Assembly: GCA_021014945.1 (NCBI GenBank)
Contig: MU266620.1
Span: 1-30,094 of the forward strand
DNA length: 30,094 bases
From: Leucogyrophana mollusca
Lineage: Eukaryota; Basidiomycota; Agaricomycetes; Boletales
Reading direction: 5' to 3'
The notes under the pieces: generated by a model
Database searches by the model: none
Seen by the model: only the letters and a program-made list of their open reading frames with translations
Told to the model about the DNA's origin: nothing
In this document: positions 11,076 through 22,300 of the stretch, piece by piece
How positions within the stretch are numbered: position 1 is the stretch's first letter
Layout of the letters: the number at the start of each line of letters is the position of its first letter
Translations under genes and position numbers: made by a program

Positions 11076-11270
11076 GGTTGTTTACTGTGGAGGCGACGAT
11101 ATCTGCAGTGACGGCAGAGTGACGGTCAGGAGGAAGAGACTCGGCTGACTAAGCCATTACAAGGGGACGCGTTGAGAAATTTCCCGCCACCAGCGCGCTC
11201 TGCTTTCTACTACATCTTTCTTCTGCACTGTCGTCGCCAGTTTATAACGACAGGGCTTGTTTAATCAAAA
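11076..11270. promoter_or_regulatory. Bidirectional promoter between YJU2 and SPT16
   Basis: The start codons of YJU2 (minus) and SPT16 (plus) are 195 bp apart, so both promoters and 5' leaders must fit here. TTTATAACG at 11241-11249 lies about 25 bp before the SPT16 ATG, too close for a TATA box relative to a usual leader, so initiation is probably TATA-less. The region is pyrimidine-rich before SPT16 (about 11200-11230), typical of fungal leaders. Confidence 0.5.
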
Positions 11271-14200
11271 ATGCAGGTCGAGTTGAACAAGCAGCTAATC
11301 AGTACCCGCCTCAAGAGCATCTACGATGGCTGGAATGTGCGCACTCGTTTGTTCCTTGGCATTCAATGCTTTCTTGCTGAAGGGATTTCTGCGAATTTAG
11401 AATGCGACTCAGAACGACGAGTATGGTTCGATAGCTGATGCCGACGCCCTTTTGTTTCTGTCCGGTGACCCCGCTGGAGAGGATGAGCCTATAAGAAAGG
11501 GTACTGCATTTCAGGCAAGGGGCTCGACGATTTGAACGGAAGGTTTTGATGATGGCTTACGCGGTATTTAATCAGACTTGGCTACTTGGCTACGAGTTCC
11601 CTTCGACATTCTTGTTATTTCAGAAGGACAAGTTGTCTATACTATGCTCAGCCAGCAAAGGTGTGTATCTCTAGGCCCGATGGGTCACGATCGTCGTCTT
11701 AATGTATCACGTCGCGTTTTGTCAGCCAAATTCCTTCAGCAAGTAAAGGACGGAAATCCTCCCGTTCCGGTCGAGATACACGCACAAGCAAAGGGCAAGG
11801 AGCCATCAAACGATGCGATCCCGAAATTCGTGGAGGCCTACACAGCTTGTAAGCGCGTCGCTATGCTCGCGAAGGAGGCGCACACCGGGAAGCTCATCAC
11901 CGAGTGGGAGCAACTCACTAGCAAAGCAGAAAGCAAACCCGAGGTCGTGGATATGGCTCCAGCTGTATCCTCTTTCATGGCTGTCAAAGATGAAGAGGAG
12001 CTAGTGGGTCGCATACGCTCGCTTTTACCATTATGATTGACAAGGGACCGTAGAAACTGATCCGTACCGCGGCCAACCTCACTTCGACTCTGCTAGTCCA
12101 CCATATCGTTCTAAAGCTCGAGATGATCTTAGACAAAGAAGCCAAGATCACGCACGAGGTGTTTTCTGCGCAAATCGAAGCACGGCTAGGCTCCGGTGAA
12201 GGGGACGATGCCAAAGGACCTGATATGAAAGTGTGGAGCAAAGGACGTGGCCTGAACGATGTATGTAGGCTTTCTCTCTCTCGCCCGTCGCATAGTCTCT
12301 GAGAACCGTGTCCCCAAGGTTGACTGGCAGTCAACCGAGCTTTGCTATCCACCCATCATCCAGTCACGATCTACTAGCAGCGGATACGACCTCAGATCCA
12401 CCGCAGAATCCTCCTCTGATCCTATTGCCCACAAAGGTGTATTTTTAATCGCTGTCGGAATGCGTTATAAGGGGTACTGCGCCAATCTTGGTCGCAGTAT
12501 CATCGTGGATCCGTCCAAGGTTAGTCTTGACATTGGCTATCAGGAAGTATCCTTATCGGATGACAGGAGCAAGAAGCTATTTACAACCTTCTACTGTCAT
12601 TACAAGCCGAGTTACTGCGAGAGGTGAAAGACGGTGTCACTGCACGAGAGGTTTATAGCCTTGCACTTGAGTATGTGAAGGAGAAGAAGCCGGAATTGGA
12701 GAAGAACTTCGTTAAGAATGTTGGCTTTGGGGTGAGTAAGAGCGGCTCTCTCCTCCCGAACATGCCTCTGACTCCCGCCGACAGATCGGTGTCGAGTTTC
12801 GAGATTCCGCTTATCTTCTTTCACTAAAGAATTCGCGGCCGCTTAAGACCAATATGGTGTTCAATCTATCTCTCGGCTTCTCCGATCTGATTGATGAGGC
12901 GGGAAAGAAGTCTGTCTATCTGTCTGATTATTGTTATGCAGCTCACGCTCTGCTTCCAGATACGCGCTTCACCTCGTAGACACAGTCAGAATCAACAGCG
13001 ACAAAACCACACTTCTCACCGAAGGCGCTAGATCGCCCAAAGACACACTGTTCTTCCTCAATCCTGACAATGACGAAGAGGATGATAAGCCCTCTAAAGC
13101 ACCCAAGAAACCTCCAGTGAAGCCAATTGCGAATGGCTCTCCTGCGAAGAACAAGACAGTTGGGGGCAAGGTTCTTCGAAACAAGACTCGTAGTGCCGCC
13201 CAGGAAGAAGTACTTCTGACGACTGCCGCCAAGATCAAGGAGCATCAGGCCGAATTGCACGGCAACCTGCAGTCCGAGGGACTCGCGAAGTACTCCGAGG
13301 AAGGCGGCGGTAACGGCGGTAAAGAGGGCAAGGGTTGGAAGCGGTTCCAAAGTTATAAGGGCGAGGCTGCATTGCCTAAGGAGGCCGAGAATCTGCGGGT
13401 TAGTATCACGCGTTCTGACTACACCTCACGACCCCTCTTGACAGCGTTTTTGTACAGATATATGTTGACCGCAAAGCACAAACTGTTGTGCTACCGGTTC
13501 ATGGCTTTGCTGTCCCGTTCCATATCAACACCATTAAAAATGTTAGTAAAAACGATGAAGGAGAATTTACGTTCCTTCGCATCAACTTTCAGACGCCCGG
13601 CCAGCTTGCCGGAAAGAAAGAGGACACGGTCGGTCTGTTTTTCTTGACAAGATTTGTCCTATCTGATTGTTGTCTGCTTACCCCTAGCCCTTCGAAGACC
13701 CCGATGCCACATTCATTCGCTCCGTGACGTACCGTTCGCCAGACGGTCACCGTTTCGATACTATTTCGAAACAAATCACGGACCTGAAGAAGGAAGTCAA
13801 TAAACGGGAACAACAAAAGAAGGAGATGGCCGACGTTATCGAACAGGATGTCCTGGTGGAGATCAAAGGCCGGAGACCCCACAAGCTTCCTGAAGTCTTT
13901 GTCCGACCCGCCTTGGATGGCAAGCGATTGCCGGGCGAAGTGGAAATACATCAGAATGGTTTACGCTACCAGTCGCCAATGGGTTCGCAGAAGATCGGTA
14001 AGTAGCTATCCTTCTGTGGGATGGTTCGATTGGGCTGAGCTTAGTCTTTCTAGATGTACTTTTCAGTAATGTCAAGCACTTGTTCTTCCAGCCTTGCGAC
14101 CGCGAGTTGCTTGTCATCGTACACATTCATTTGAAGGCTCCTATTATGATAGGCAAGAAGAAGGCACATGTGAGCATATTACACCCGCTCGTGGATTGCG

Positions 14201-15436
14201 ATGCTGAAAATGGTTGGTGCTTAGGACATCCAATTTTTCCGGGAGGCATCGGACGTGCAGTTTGACGAAACAGGAAATCGAAAGCGCAAACATCGTTATG
14301 GTGACGAGGATGAAATTGAGATGGAACAACAAGAACGCAAGCGGAGACAGATGCTCAACAAGGAATTCAAGTTATTCGCCGAGAGGGTCGCAGAAGCTGC
14401 GTCAACCTCGGTAAGGTGTCAGAACAATAGCCATAGTCGTAGCACGCTGATCCCTATCTTCAGACTGGCGACACCCTCGAAGTTGACATTCCGTTCCGAG
14501 AGCTTTCGTTTGAAGGAGTACCGTTCCGCACCAACGTTCGCCTTCAGCCAACGACGGAATGTCTTGTCCACCTAATTGATCCTCCATTCCTCGTCGTCAC
14601 ACTCAACGAGATCGAAATTGCGTCTCTGGAGCGCGTCCAGTTTACGCTGAAACAGTTCGATCTAGTTTTAATCTTCAAAGATTTCACGAAAGCGCCGTTG
14701 CACATCAACTCAATACCAAGCGCTCAGTTAGACGATGTCAAGAACTGGCTAGAGTAAGTCTAGTCTAGATCACTATTCAGACTTTCATTAATTGATGTCC
14801 TCCCCCCCAAGTTCCGTCGACATTCCGCTGAGTGAAGGGCCTGTCAATTTGAACTGGGGACCCATCATGAAGACGATCAACGAAAGCCCATACGACTTCT
14901 TCCAGCAGGGAGGATGGTCCTTCCTTGGCGGAGGTGGAGCAGAGGTGTGTTTCTGCTCACTTCTCAATGGGTGTGGGGTGTAGCTGATTACGAATCAGAG
15001 TGATGCAGACGATGAAGATGACACCGAGTCTGAGTTTGAAGCCGATCCAGAAGATGTCGTCTCAGAAGAGAGCAGCGATGAGGAGAGTGAGTATGGTGGC
15101 TCGGATGCTAGTGATGATTCTGGTAGTGGCTCTGGCTATGACGACGATAGCGACGAAGGTACGCTTGCTCTCATAAGGTGATTTCGCATTCCGGGGGTGC
15201 TCATGTATCACCAGGCGACGACTGGGACGAGCTGGAGAGAAAAGCCGCAAAGTGTAAGTCGATGCGTATACTTTTCTTCCTTCGTTAGCTTAAAGTTCAT
15301 TCTCGCAGCCGATTCGAAGCGTGTGGAGGGCAAGGCTGCTCGCGACTCAGATGACTCAGACGACGATCGACCCAAAAAGAAGAAGGTTGCTACCAAACCC
15401 AAGGCAAACGGCAATGCCAAGAAGGCAAAACGATAA
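11271..15436 (+). CDS. SPT16: FACT histone chaperone subunit SPT16
   Basis: The large FACT subunit, which with POB3/SSRP1 reorganises H2A-H2B and H3-H4 during transcription and replication. Eighteen exons: 11271-11336, 11401-11514, 11576-11660, 11726-12003, 12054-12260, 12319-12519, 12567-12731, 12785-12909, 12960-13398, 13458-13628, 13688-13997, 14054-14169, 14225-14410, 14464-14753, 14812-14944, 14999-15158, 15215-15253 and 15309-15436. The product is 1,070 aa, the usual length. The N-terminal aminopeptidase-like domain is seen in [18 protein letters not shown] and [16 protein letters not shown]. The middle domain has [20 protein letters not shown], and the Rtt106-like part has [20 protein letters not shown]. 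The tail is acidic ([22 protein letters not shown], about residues 965-1025) and ends with a basic Lys/Ala segment. The intron at 11515-11575 is GC-AG. A GAATTC-GCGGCCGC run at 12829-12842 is ordinary in-frame coding sequence. Confidence 0.97.
11515..11575 (+). other. GC-AG intron in SPT16
   Basis: The 5' site reads CAG|GCAAGG and the 3' site ATCAG|ACTTGG. Joining across them gives [17 protein letters not shown], the family's conserved sequence. No GT donor nearby keeps both frame and conservation: GGGTACTG upstream would delete TAFQ. Confidence 0.8.
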
Positions 15437-15576
15437 TCTAGCGGAGAAATTCTTCGTCTGTTTCTGGTTCCCCGCGAAGTATATAATATCTTTTGTCATA
15501 GCATCTGATCCATTCCGTTGTACCATTGTTGATGTGTTGATTAGCGATAAACATAAATATATCGTCACAGTTCTTC

Positions 15577-16684
15577 CTACTGTTCCTTTTCTTTCACCTG
15601 CTCCACGCCATGCACTTGCGTGTTCAGTTTGGCCTCCCTCCACATAAAAGCACCTGCAATGGCAGCCCCAGGCCCAAATACCGCAGTCACACATATATGC
15701 GACAACAGCAGAATCGTGAGCTCCTTCACGTTTTCCGCGAACCAAAATGTGGCCAGAATGCTCGATCCTGCGCCAAATATCATGTCCCATTTGATAAAAT
15801 GGGCGATACTCTCTTTGAGGGGAGTGCCAGGGTCTAGAGTCAGGAGGGAAGGCACGAAGAGCAGCTTGAGCAAAGGGTGGTTGTTAACGATAGGCCAGAC
15901 GTAGGTGATATGGAGAGCGGCGGACGCGAGGAAGACGAAGCTGTACGTCGCCTGAATCGTGCGATACCCTGATTCGATGAAACGAGTAGGAGGGCGGATT
16001 AAACGATGGGCAAATTGTGCCAGTTCCATCCAGAACGGGAATCCTTGCCATATAACGGTGACTGTAGGGTCCTCCAAAACAAACATCCCCACCGTGGGTA
16101 TGACAAACCCAACAAGCAGAGCAAATAAGAGCGCCTCCGCGTTGGCCTGATTGATCTTCGTACTTCCACTGTTTGAGCTGGCGTGTCTCGTGGCTGAACC
16201 AGTTAGCACGAACACCAACCAGTACACGGGCATTACGACGGCGAAAGTGAAGCACTGGAAGATGATGCCGACCACGACTGGCATGTGAAGTAGGGAGGGG
16301 TGTGTTTCGCGAGCAGCTTCAGCATAAAGAACAGCGATGGCAGCGGCAATAGACGGCATGATCTCTGCGACCAGAGGACGGTAGGAGGGATCCATCAAGC
16401 CATGGAAGAATCCTACGAGGAGGCAGAGGTTGTGATCGAGATCGGAGACGCCAGTATACGCCAGACGGTATGGAGATGATTCAGCGTCGACGGATGCGTC
16501 ACAAACCGACAGCAGTTTTTGTTCCATCCCGGATTGCACAAAGCACCGGCCAAGAACGATTATTGCAGCGGTGGTTATCGCTGGGAATAAGACGATAGGC
16601 AGCGCCCTGCCTGAACTAGATGAGACAATATCAAAGGAAGTTTAATGGGCGGAACTTACCCTCAGTCAGGATCTTTGGTACCAT
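15577..16684 (-). CDS. Multi-pass membrane protein of unknown function (about 352 aa)
   Basis: Spliced on the minus strand as 16684-16660 and 16610-15577, giving 352 aa. The short first exon (MVPKILTE plus one base) is followed at once by a hydrophobic segment (ALPIVLFPAITTAAIIVLG). At least seven further hydrophobic stretches can be seen, among them MPSIAAAIAVLY, VVVGIIFQCFTFAVVMPVYW, ALLFALLVGFVIPTVGMFVL, YSFVFLASAALHITYVWPIV and ICVTAVFGPGAAIAGAFMW. The motif IWQGFPFW sits in a loop before the fifth of these. I have a loose impression of similar proteins near fungal secondary-metabolite genes, but cannot name a family. No transporter or enzyme signature is recognised. It is divergent from the alpha/beta hydrolase with 228 bp between starts and converges on SPT16 (about 140 bp between stops). 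Confidence 0.85.
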
Positions 16685-16912
16685 CGTCGTGGTCCTGATG
16701 CACTTATTCTGAGAGTCAAAAAAAGATATCCAGGTTGGCGTTTGCCGCTAGCAAATTAAATTGATTAATTGGTGGACAAGGTTTCTGCCGCGGCACAGCT
16801 CGGCCCCATCTTCCATGGGAAAGGACGCCGCGATACCCTGAGGAGCCCTGAGGTCACATCAGTCCACACCCAAGTTTTACCCTAGCATTGCTTAAACCAC
16901 CTGATAATACTA
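16685..16912. promoter_or_regulatory. Divergent promoter between the membrane-protein gene and the hydrolase
   Basis: 228 bp serve both genes. An octamer CCCTGAGG occurs twice in direct order at 16836-16843 and 16846-16853, about 60-75 bp before the hydrolase ATG, and could be a factor-binding site. The stretch 16751-16771 is AT-rich (CAAATTAAATTGATTAATTGG). Confidence 0.45.
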
Positions 16913-18233
16913 ATGTCGACTACAACTGAAGCCCAGCCACTAGGCCCTGAATACCAGACTATCTTCGACCCTACGACGTGCACTCGTAGAGGCCTTTGCC
17001 CTGTGACGCAGATCAGGAACAAGGGCGACCCATTCGAGAGTCATTCGCTATATTTCGAGCAGCATGGAAGCGGACATGAGAAGATCGTGTTTATCATGGG
17101 GTGAGTAACTTTTGCAAGAGTCTGCAGCTTGAGCTGTCGACTCATAGGCAGGTAGTCTGAATAGCACGTCTTTTGGCTGGCTACCTCAGGTGGAACACTT
17201 TGCGCGGTCACCTAAGTACTCAGCTTTGGTTTTCGATAACAGAGGTGTAGGTCTGAGCGGTGCCCCCAGAGGACCGTATACGTGGGCAATACGCTACTTC
17301 GAAACAATCTTTCGAAGCTGATACTTATTGATTCCTAGGACAAGCGGCATGGCCGAGGACGTCGTCGCTTTACTAGAATACATAGGATGGACCGCAAAGC
17401 ATGATTTGCACGTTGTTGGCATATCACTCGGTGGTATGATAGCCCAAGGTGTTTCCCAAGAAATGCATCGGGTCATTCTTACCATTAACATTGCGTCTTG
17501 TTAGAACTCGCCACCCGTATCCCGGATAGAATTGCGTCACTCAGCCTCGTCGTCACCACAGCTGGCGGCAGATTTTGGAGTAATGTTCCACCAGTGAGCA
17601 GAACCTGCCCTTTCCGCATACATGTACTAAATGCAATCCCAGTGGAAGGGCTTCACGTCATTGAGCAGGTATTTGCTTGTTTCTTTGGAAGACTCACTCC
17701 TCATCCGGCTTCAGACTGTTTGTCACTTCAGACCCAGAAGCTAAGATACCTACAATAATGAATATGCTCTTCCCACCCGATTGGCTAGAGGAGAAAGCTG
17801 TTAACGACCCTTCAGGACGAACGAACAGAGACATCCAATCTGCCGTGAGATTGACTCGTTCAAGTAAAATGCAGACCTAACCATCCAGATTTTTTTGCAG
17901 GTATACAAACGGCGTTTCGATATAACCCGACCTCAGACACCCATCGGAGCCATGTCCCAGATGGCAGCCGGCCTCACACACTACGTTAGCAATGAACGCC
18001 TTGGGCGTATCTCCAAGACAATACCCAAAGTTCTCATCCTCACGGGAGACCAGGACAACCTCATACGCCCACAGAATAGCTTGCATATGAGAGACCACAT
18101 GCCTGAGGCCGAATTTATATGGTGGGAGAAGACCGGGCACGGTATATCTGGGCAGTGGAAGGTGAGGTTCAACGAGCTCCTGGAGAGGGTGATCGAAGAA
18201 GGACGGACGGCAGCAGCAGCATCATCTACATAG
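16913..18233 (+). CDS. Alpha/beta hydrolase fold protein (about 333 aa)
   Basis: Spliced as 16913-17100, 17156-17281, 17339-17448, 17505-17593, 17643-17668, 17715-17844 and 17901-18233, giving 333 aa. The fold signatures are clear: the oxyanion loop region IVFIMGLNSTSFGW, then LVFDNRGVGLSGAPRGPYTT, and the nucleophile elbow VVGISLGGM with Ser134. The likely acid is Asp275 (or Asp273) in TGDQDNLI, and His303 lies in EKTGHG. The catalytic triad is thus intact. A cap region lies between residues about 155 and 235 (PPDWLEEKAVNDPSGRTNRD). There is no signal peptide, so it is probably cytosolic. Substrate class (ester, epoxide, C-C bond) cannot be told. A 26-nt exon (17643-17668) encodes part of the cap. 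Confidence 0.92.
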
Positions 18234-18746
18234 TACTAACGGACAAATCTGACGCTTTACTAACTAACCAGAATGCCCTGGAAGCTAAGTTATTTCCACG
18301 TATCTAGATATCAGAGGTCGACCATCCGTCCCCGCCTGTAGACGGCTTACCGTAAGATGTGCCAGGCGTTAACCCGAATCTCCAAACCTCGCGAACTGGC
18401 GTCTACTGAGTATATTTTGAGCATAAAAGGATGATCATGTCTCGAGATTGAGACCCAATATGAATGACATGCACAAGAAGTGATTATCCAGGTGAGACAC
18501 GCCTGGTAAGTAGTATGTTATGTGTGAAGCTTGGAAGTTTGGGCGGGCTCCTTCGAGCGCTTCGATCGACGCCTTGTGGAAGTAAATAGACAGTGTTTGA
18601 AGACAAACAGTAGCTGTCTTGCTTACAACCCGCTGCAAGCAACACCCTGCTGCATGCAACAATATTCGGATAAATATCCGAGCCGAGAATCAAAAGATGA
18701 AACTCACCCCTTCCAACAGCAAGCATGTGCTCGATTCCATGCCTTT
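18234..18746. other. Intergenic, no gene recognised
   Basis: This 513-bp gap follows the hydrolase. Open frames exist on both strands but are short, overlap one another and lack recognisable motifs. It should hold the hydrolase 3' UTR and that of any gene on the minus strand at 18747. I see no repeat or RNA gene. Confidence 0.45.
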
Positions 18747-19140
18747 TTATCTCTCCTTTAGCATCCTCTTCAACTGCGTCCTTACATCCGCGGGAGCTTG
18801 GCCTATCGCTTTCTTTGTGACATGAGGCTCTATACGCAAGTTTTGCGGCCACTTGTCGCCAGCCTCTTTCTGGCGGTCCATAAGTATCTTTAATAGCGGT
18901 TCTTTATATGCCTTCTCCTCTTTCGTGGTGAGGGGAGGTGGGAGAATTTTGTCAGCCCTTACAGAGCTCCTGGGAACAATGCGAAGGGACAATGGCAGCG
19001 TGCAACGCATTGAAGACCGGTGTGTTAACTATGTAACAATAAATAAAAGTTCAGTGAAGCCGATGCAGCAAACAGTGCTGATCTCACCCTTGGAGTCCTT
19101 GACGAAGTCAAGCAGGTTTGGGAGGCTGGGTGACACCAAA
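18747..19140 (-). pseudogene. Candidate small conserved gene with an apparent frame break
   Basis: On the minus strand, one frame reads SPSLPNLLDFVKDSK, a GT-AG intron fits at 19029-19087, and the same frame continues VNTPVFNALHAAIVPS. It then hits a stop within about 30 nt. The next frame over carries RADKILPPPLTTKEEKAYKE, then WPQNLRIEPHVTKKAIGQAP and ends KRMLKER. The two halves look like one small protein broken by a one-base shift near 18965-18990; no intron in that stretch fixes it. An alternative is an intact 87-aa protein starting at ATG 19010, whose first residues (MRCTLPLSLRIVPRSSVR) resemble a mitochondrial presequence. I found no start codon for the upstream frame. Family unknown; sequencing error, decay and misreading are all possible. 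Confidence 0.35.
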
Positions 19141-19315
19141 AGTGTGACCTGCCTGTGTGACAAAATTTGTGACGTTACAGTACGCGTTTTGATTTATGGA
19201 ACATGATCATGTCGAGTCTGACGCGAGTGATCTGTTCTGCGTCCGACTCCTGACCGCGACTTGCACATTTGAAGATTTTTTTTCGAGGCCACCTTGGGAG
19301 GATAATCACGGAAAG

Positions 19316-22300
19316 ATGAAACGGAAAGACCACCAGCTTGAGGTTGGACAGGACGAATCCAACTCTACCACCAAGAAACCAGTCAAGAAGGCCCGTACCG
19401 GTAGTACTACGGCCAGGAAGGGCAAGGGCAAAGAAAAGCAAGACATTGTCTGGCCGGACCACTTTCAAGATGTGAGTTGAGGAGGTTTTGGGTCTTTTTG
19501 AGATCGACCATATATCTGAAGAGCCTTTAATAGCTGTTCAAGGTGCGCCCCAAGACTATAGAGTCCATGACGCACATCCAGAATGCCTGCCATTTCTCCG
19601 TTTCTTCCATTCGTTTATATCCAGATATTCAAGGCAAGAGGGCGCATTTTCTGCCTTTCTCTTACCAAATTCCGACTTGCTTTGTGCTTTGTCAATACAG
19701 GCATTAAATACTGTGCTTGCTTTCGTCTCATCTCGGAAACATATGGCCACAACGTTCCCTGCCGTTCGGTCTTCCGTGGAAGGTCTGCTGAAGCGGTAAG
19801 TATCTAGTTCTATTAAGTTTAAACGCGGTTTAACTCGTTAGGTGGTAAGACCGTTGGCCTTATCCAAGGTCGCCGAGCTAAAGTAAGACATATACACCGC
19901 TCTTCGGTTTCATGACCAACATGCACTCCGAACCAATAGAGCGCTCCTTCCGGAACTCATCAAGTTCGCGTATATACCACCAAATGAACTCCGTATACAC
20001 GCGGAAACCGTTTCACAACTCGCCGCGAAGAAAGGGCGGGCCAGCCCTGACTTTTCAATGCAGCCACAGTCGACTCCCTCGGGTTCCCAGATTGGACTAG
20101 AAAATGACGAACATGTTCTTATCCTCGAGTTCGCGGAGAACTCGAGGGGCAAGAAGGAGCAGGCTGGGTATTGGCTACTACTTTGCTATCGATGAGACGT
20201 CTTGTTCACCCAAGTTGTAGCCCTGGACTGTCGCTACCGCCGTCACTAACCCCCGCAGCATTGAAGAAGCTTGTTGAAAAAAGAAATGAAAGATTTTCGG
20301 ACGCTGTCAACGAGTTTGTTTCCGTCTATCATGTCCCCGGCGTTGCTCAGATATCTGATTACAATATTGCAGACTTATCACTGCAACCCCAATTGGCGAA
20401 GATCCTGTAGCTTTGTTACAGGTCGCGGCTCATGAACATATCCCTGTCAACCCTTCCTCTACGCAAGCCAAGGACTTCGAGTGGAGCGGCAAGCTGACAG
20501 TTCCGGAACATAAGGACCGGCCGAGTATCGACGCCGTCATCAGTGAAATTCAAGAACAGTCATGGTATACCGCTCAAATCGTAGATAGACGGACATTTGA
20601 AGCAAAGGAGGCAAGAGAAGGTAACGTTATTCTCCGACAAAGTCTTCACCTCCTAACTTTCATACAGGGATACTAGATGTCCCTCTCTCGGCAACCATCC
20701 AGCAAGCGCTGAGAGATTCGCGAAAAATCACGTCCTTGTACATTCACCAGACGGCGGCGATTAATGCTATCTCGAAGGGGAGACATGTCATCGTCTCGAC
20801 CAGTACTGCGTCCGGAAAGAGTGTGATTTACCAGGTATGCACCGCAGGCGAGCATAATGGCACTGTTGATTCGGACTTACTATGTATGTGTGATAGATAC
20901 CCCTGTTGAGGTATTTGGAAGATGACCATGACGCAACTGCAATCTTTGTTTATCCCACTAAAGTAAGTACGTTGGAGTGTAACATAGAAAGCGCTTTGAG
21001 CGTTTGTCTAGGCGTTGGCTCAAGATCAGAAGGCTGCGCTAGAACAGCTCCTGTGGGCTTGCCCTGGGCTACAGCATGTCAAGGCCAGTTCACTTCACGG
21101 CACTTCTATATCTGGGGGAAGCCTCATTTTCATCACAGGTCGCCACGTACGATGGCGACACCCCGCAGGAAACCCGAGCTGGTGAGTAAGTATTGGGCGG
21201 AATGCGTGAGTTGTCATGTAAATCACTCCTCAGCAATAAGGGAAAGTGCCTCGGTTATCTTCACCAACTTTGTAGGTCATCTCGCGGCTATCCTCATTCT
21301 TTCGGTCTCTGTTGATCAGACGGCAGGACATGATGCACGCATCTATCTTACCCCATGAAGATCTTTGGCGAAAGTATGTCACACATTCTGCCTGGTTTTG
21401 TTGATAATGCCACTGAGTGAACTTGAAAGCTTTATGAGGAATCTCAAGCTCGTAGCGATTGACGAATTACACTACTATTCAGATATCTTTGGCAGGTAGT
21501 TATCGTTGCTTGCTCATCTCCGAGCATTCCATGCTCATAAGGCTTGTAGTCATGTTGCTCAAGTACTTAGACGTTTTCGCAGAGTTTGCGCGGCGGTTGG
21601 AAGTGAGTTCCGGCCTCAAAACGTCTATGCCGTGTCTAATCACCACTTCTTGGTCGATCAAAGACCGGCGGATGCGCTTCGTGTCGTGCAGTGCGACCAT
21701 CTCAAAGCCTTCGCAGCACATGAAACGTCTCTTTGGAATAGACGTCAGCTCCCTTGCCCTCTGGTTATTGTCTCAACCTCATTGATTGACCAGGATGTCG
21801 AAGCAATCACAGAGGATGGAGCGCCTTCAGGGTGCAAAGACTTCCTCGTGTGGGACCCCCCTCCTGTTGACCCGAAGGCGCCCAAATTGGGTAAACGCAG
21901 TTCGCTGTCTGAGGCTACTGGCTTGATGAGATTTCTCATGAAACGCGGTGTCAGAGTCATCCTATTTTGCAAGGTAGTTTGCAAACTTTGTTGCCAACGA
22001 TAGGACTAAACTTGAGCTGTTCACACGCACAGATCCGAAAGGTTTGCGAGCTAGTGAGTTGCCAGTTGTCCAGCGGCTCCCGTTGTTCATAATTCCACAG
22101 GCAATGAAAACTCTCCGCGCAGATCTTAGTGCAGAAGGCCGTCTGGATGTACTTACAAAGGTCATGCCGTATCGCGGGGGTACGTGTTCACGCTCTGCTC
22201 TGCTTCAGCATCTGATGACTGGTGTTCAGGCTATTCGCAAGAGGTTCGTTCAACTTGTTCCTGCAATTTCGTCGCTAACTCGAAGTTGATAGGATCGGCG

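Noticed and set aside
12829..12842. EcoRI plus NotI sites back to back, like a cloning linker
   Set aside because: They sit inside an SPT16 exon in frame (KNSRPLKTN), with conserved protein on both sides and no insertion, so this is chance.
395..16791. Shared 14-mer CAAGGTTTCTGCCG upstream of two genes (about 397 and 16777)
   Set aside because: A few exact 14-base matches are expected by chance in a 30-kb window, and similarity does not extend beyond the core.
18484..18852. Minus-strand 122-codon ORF after the hydrolase
   Set aside because: No motif, no conserved look, and it overlaps a better candidate frame at 18747.
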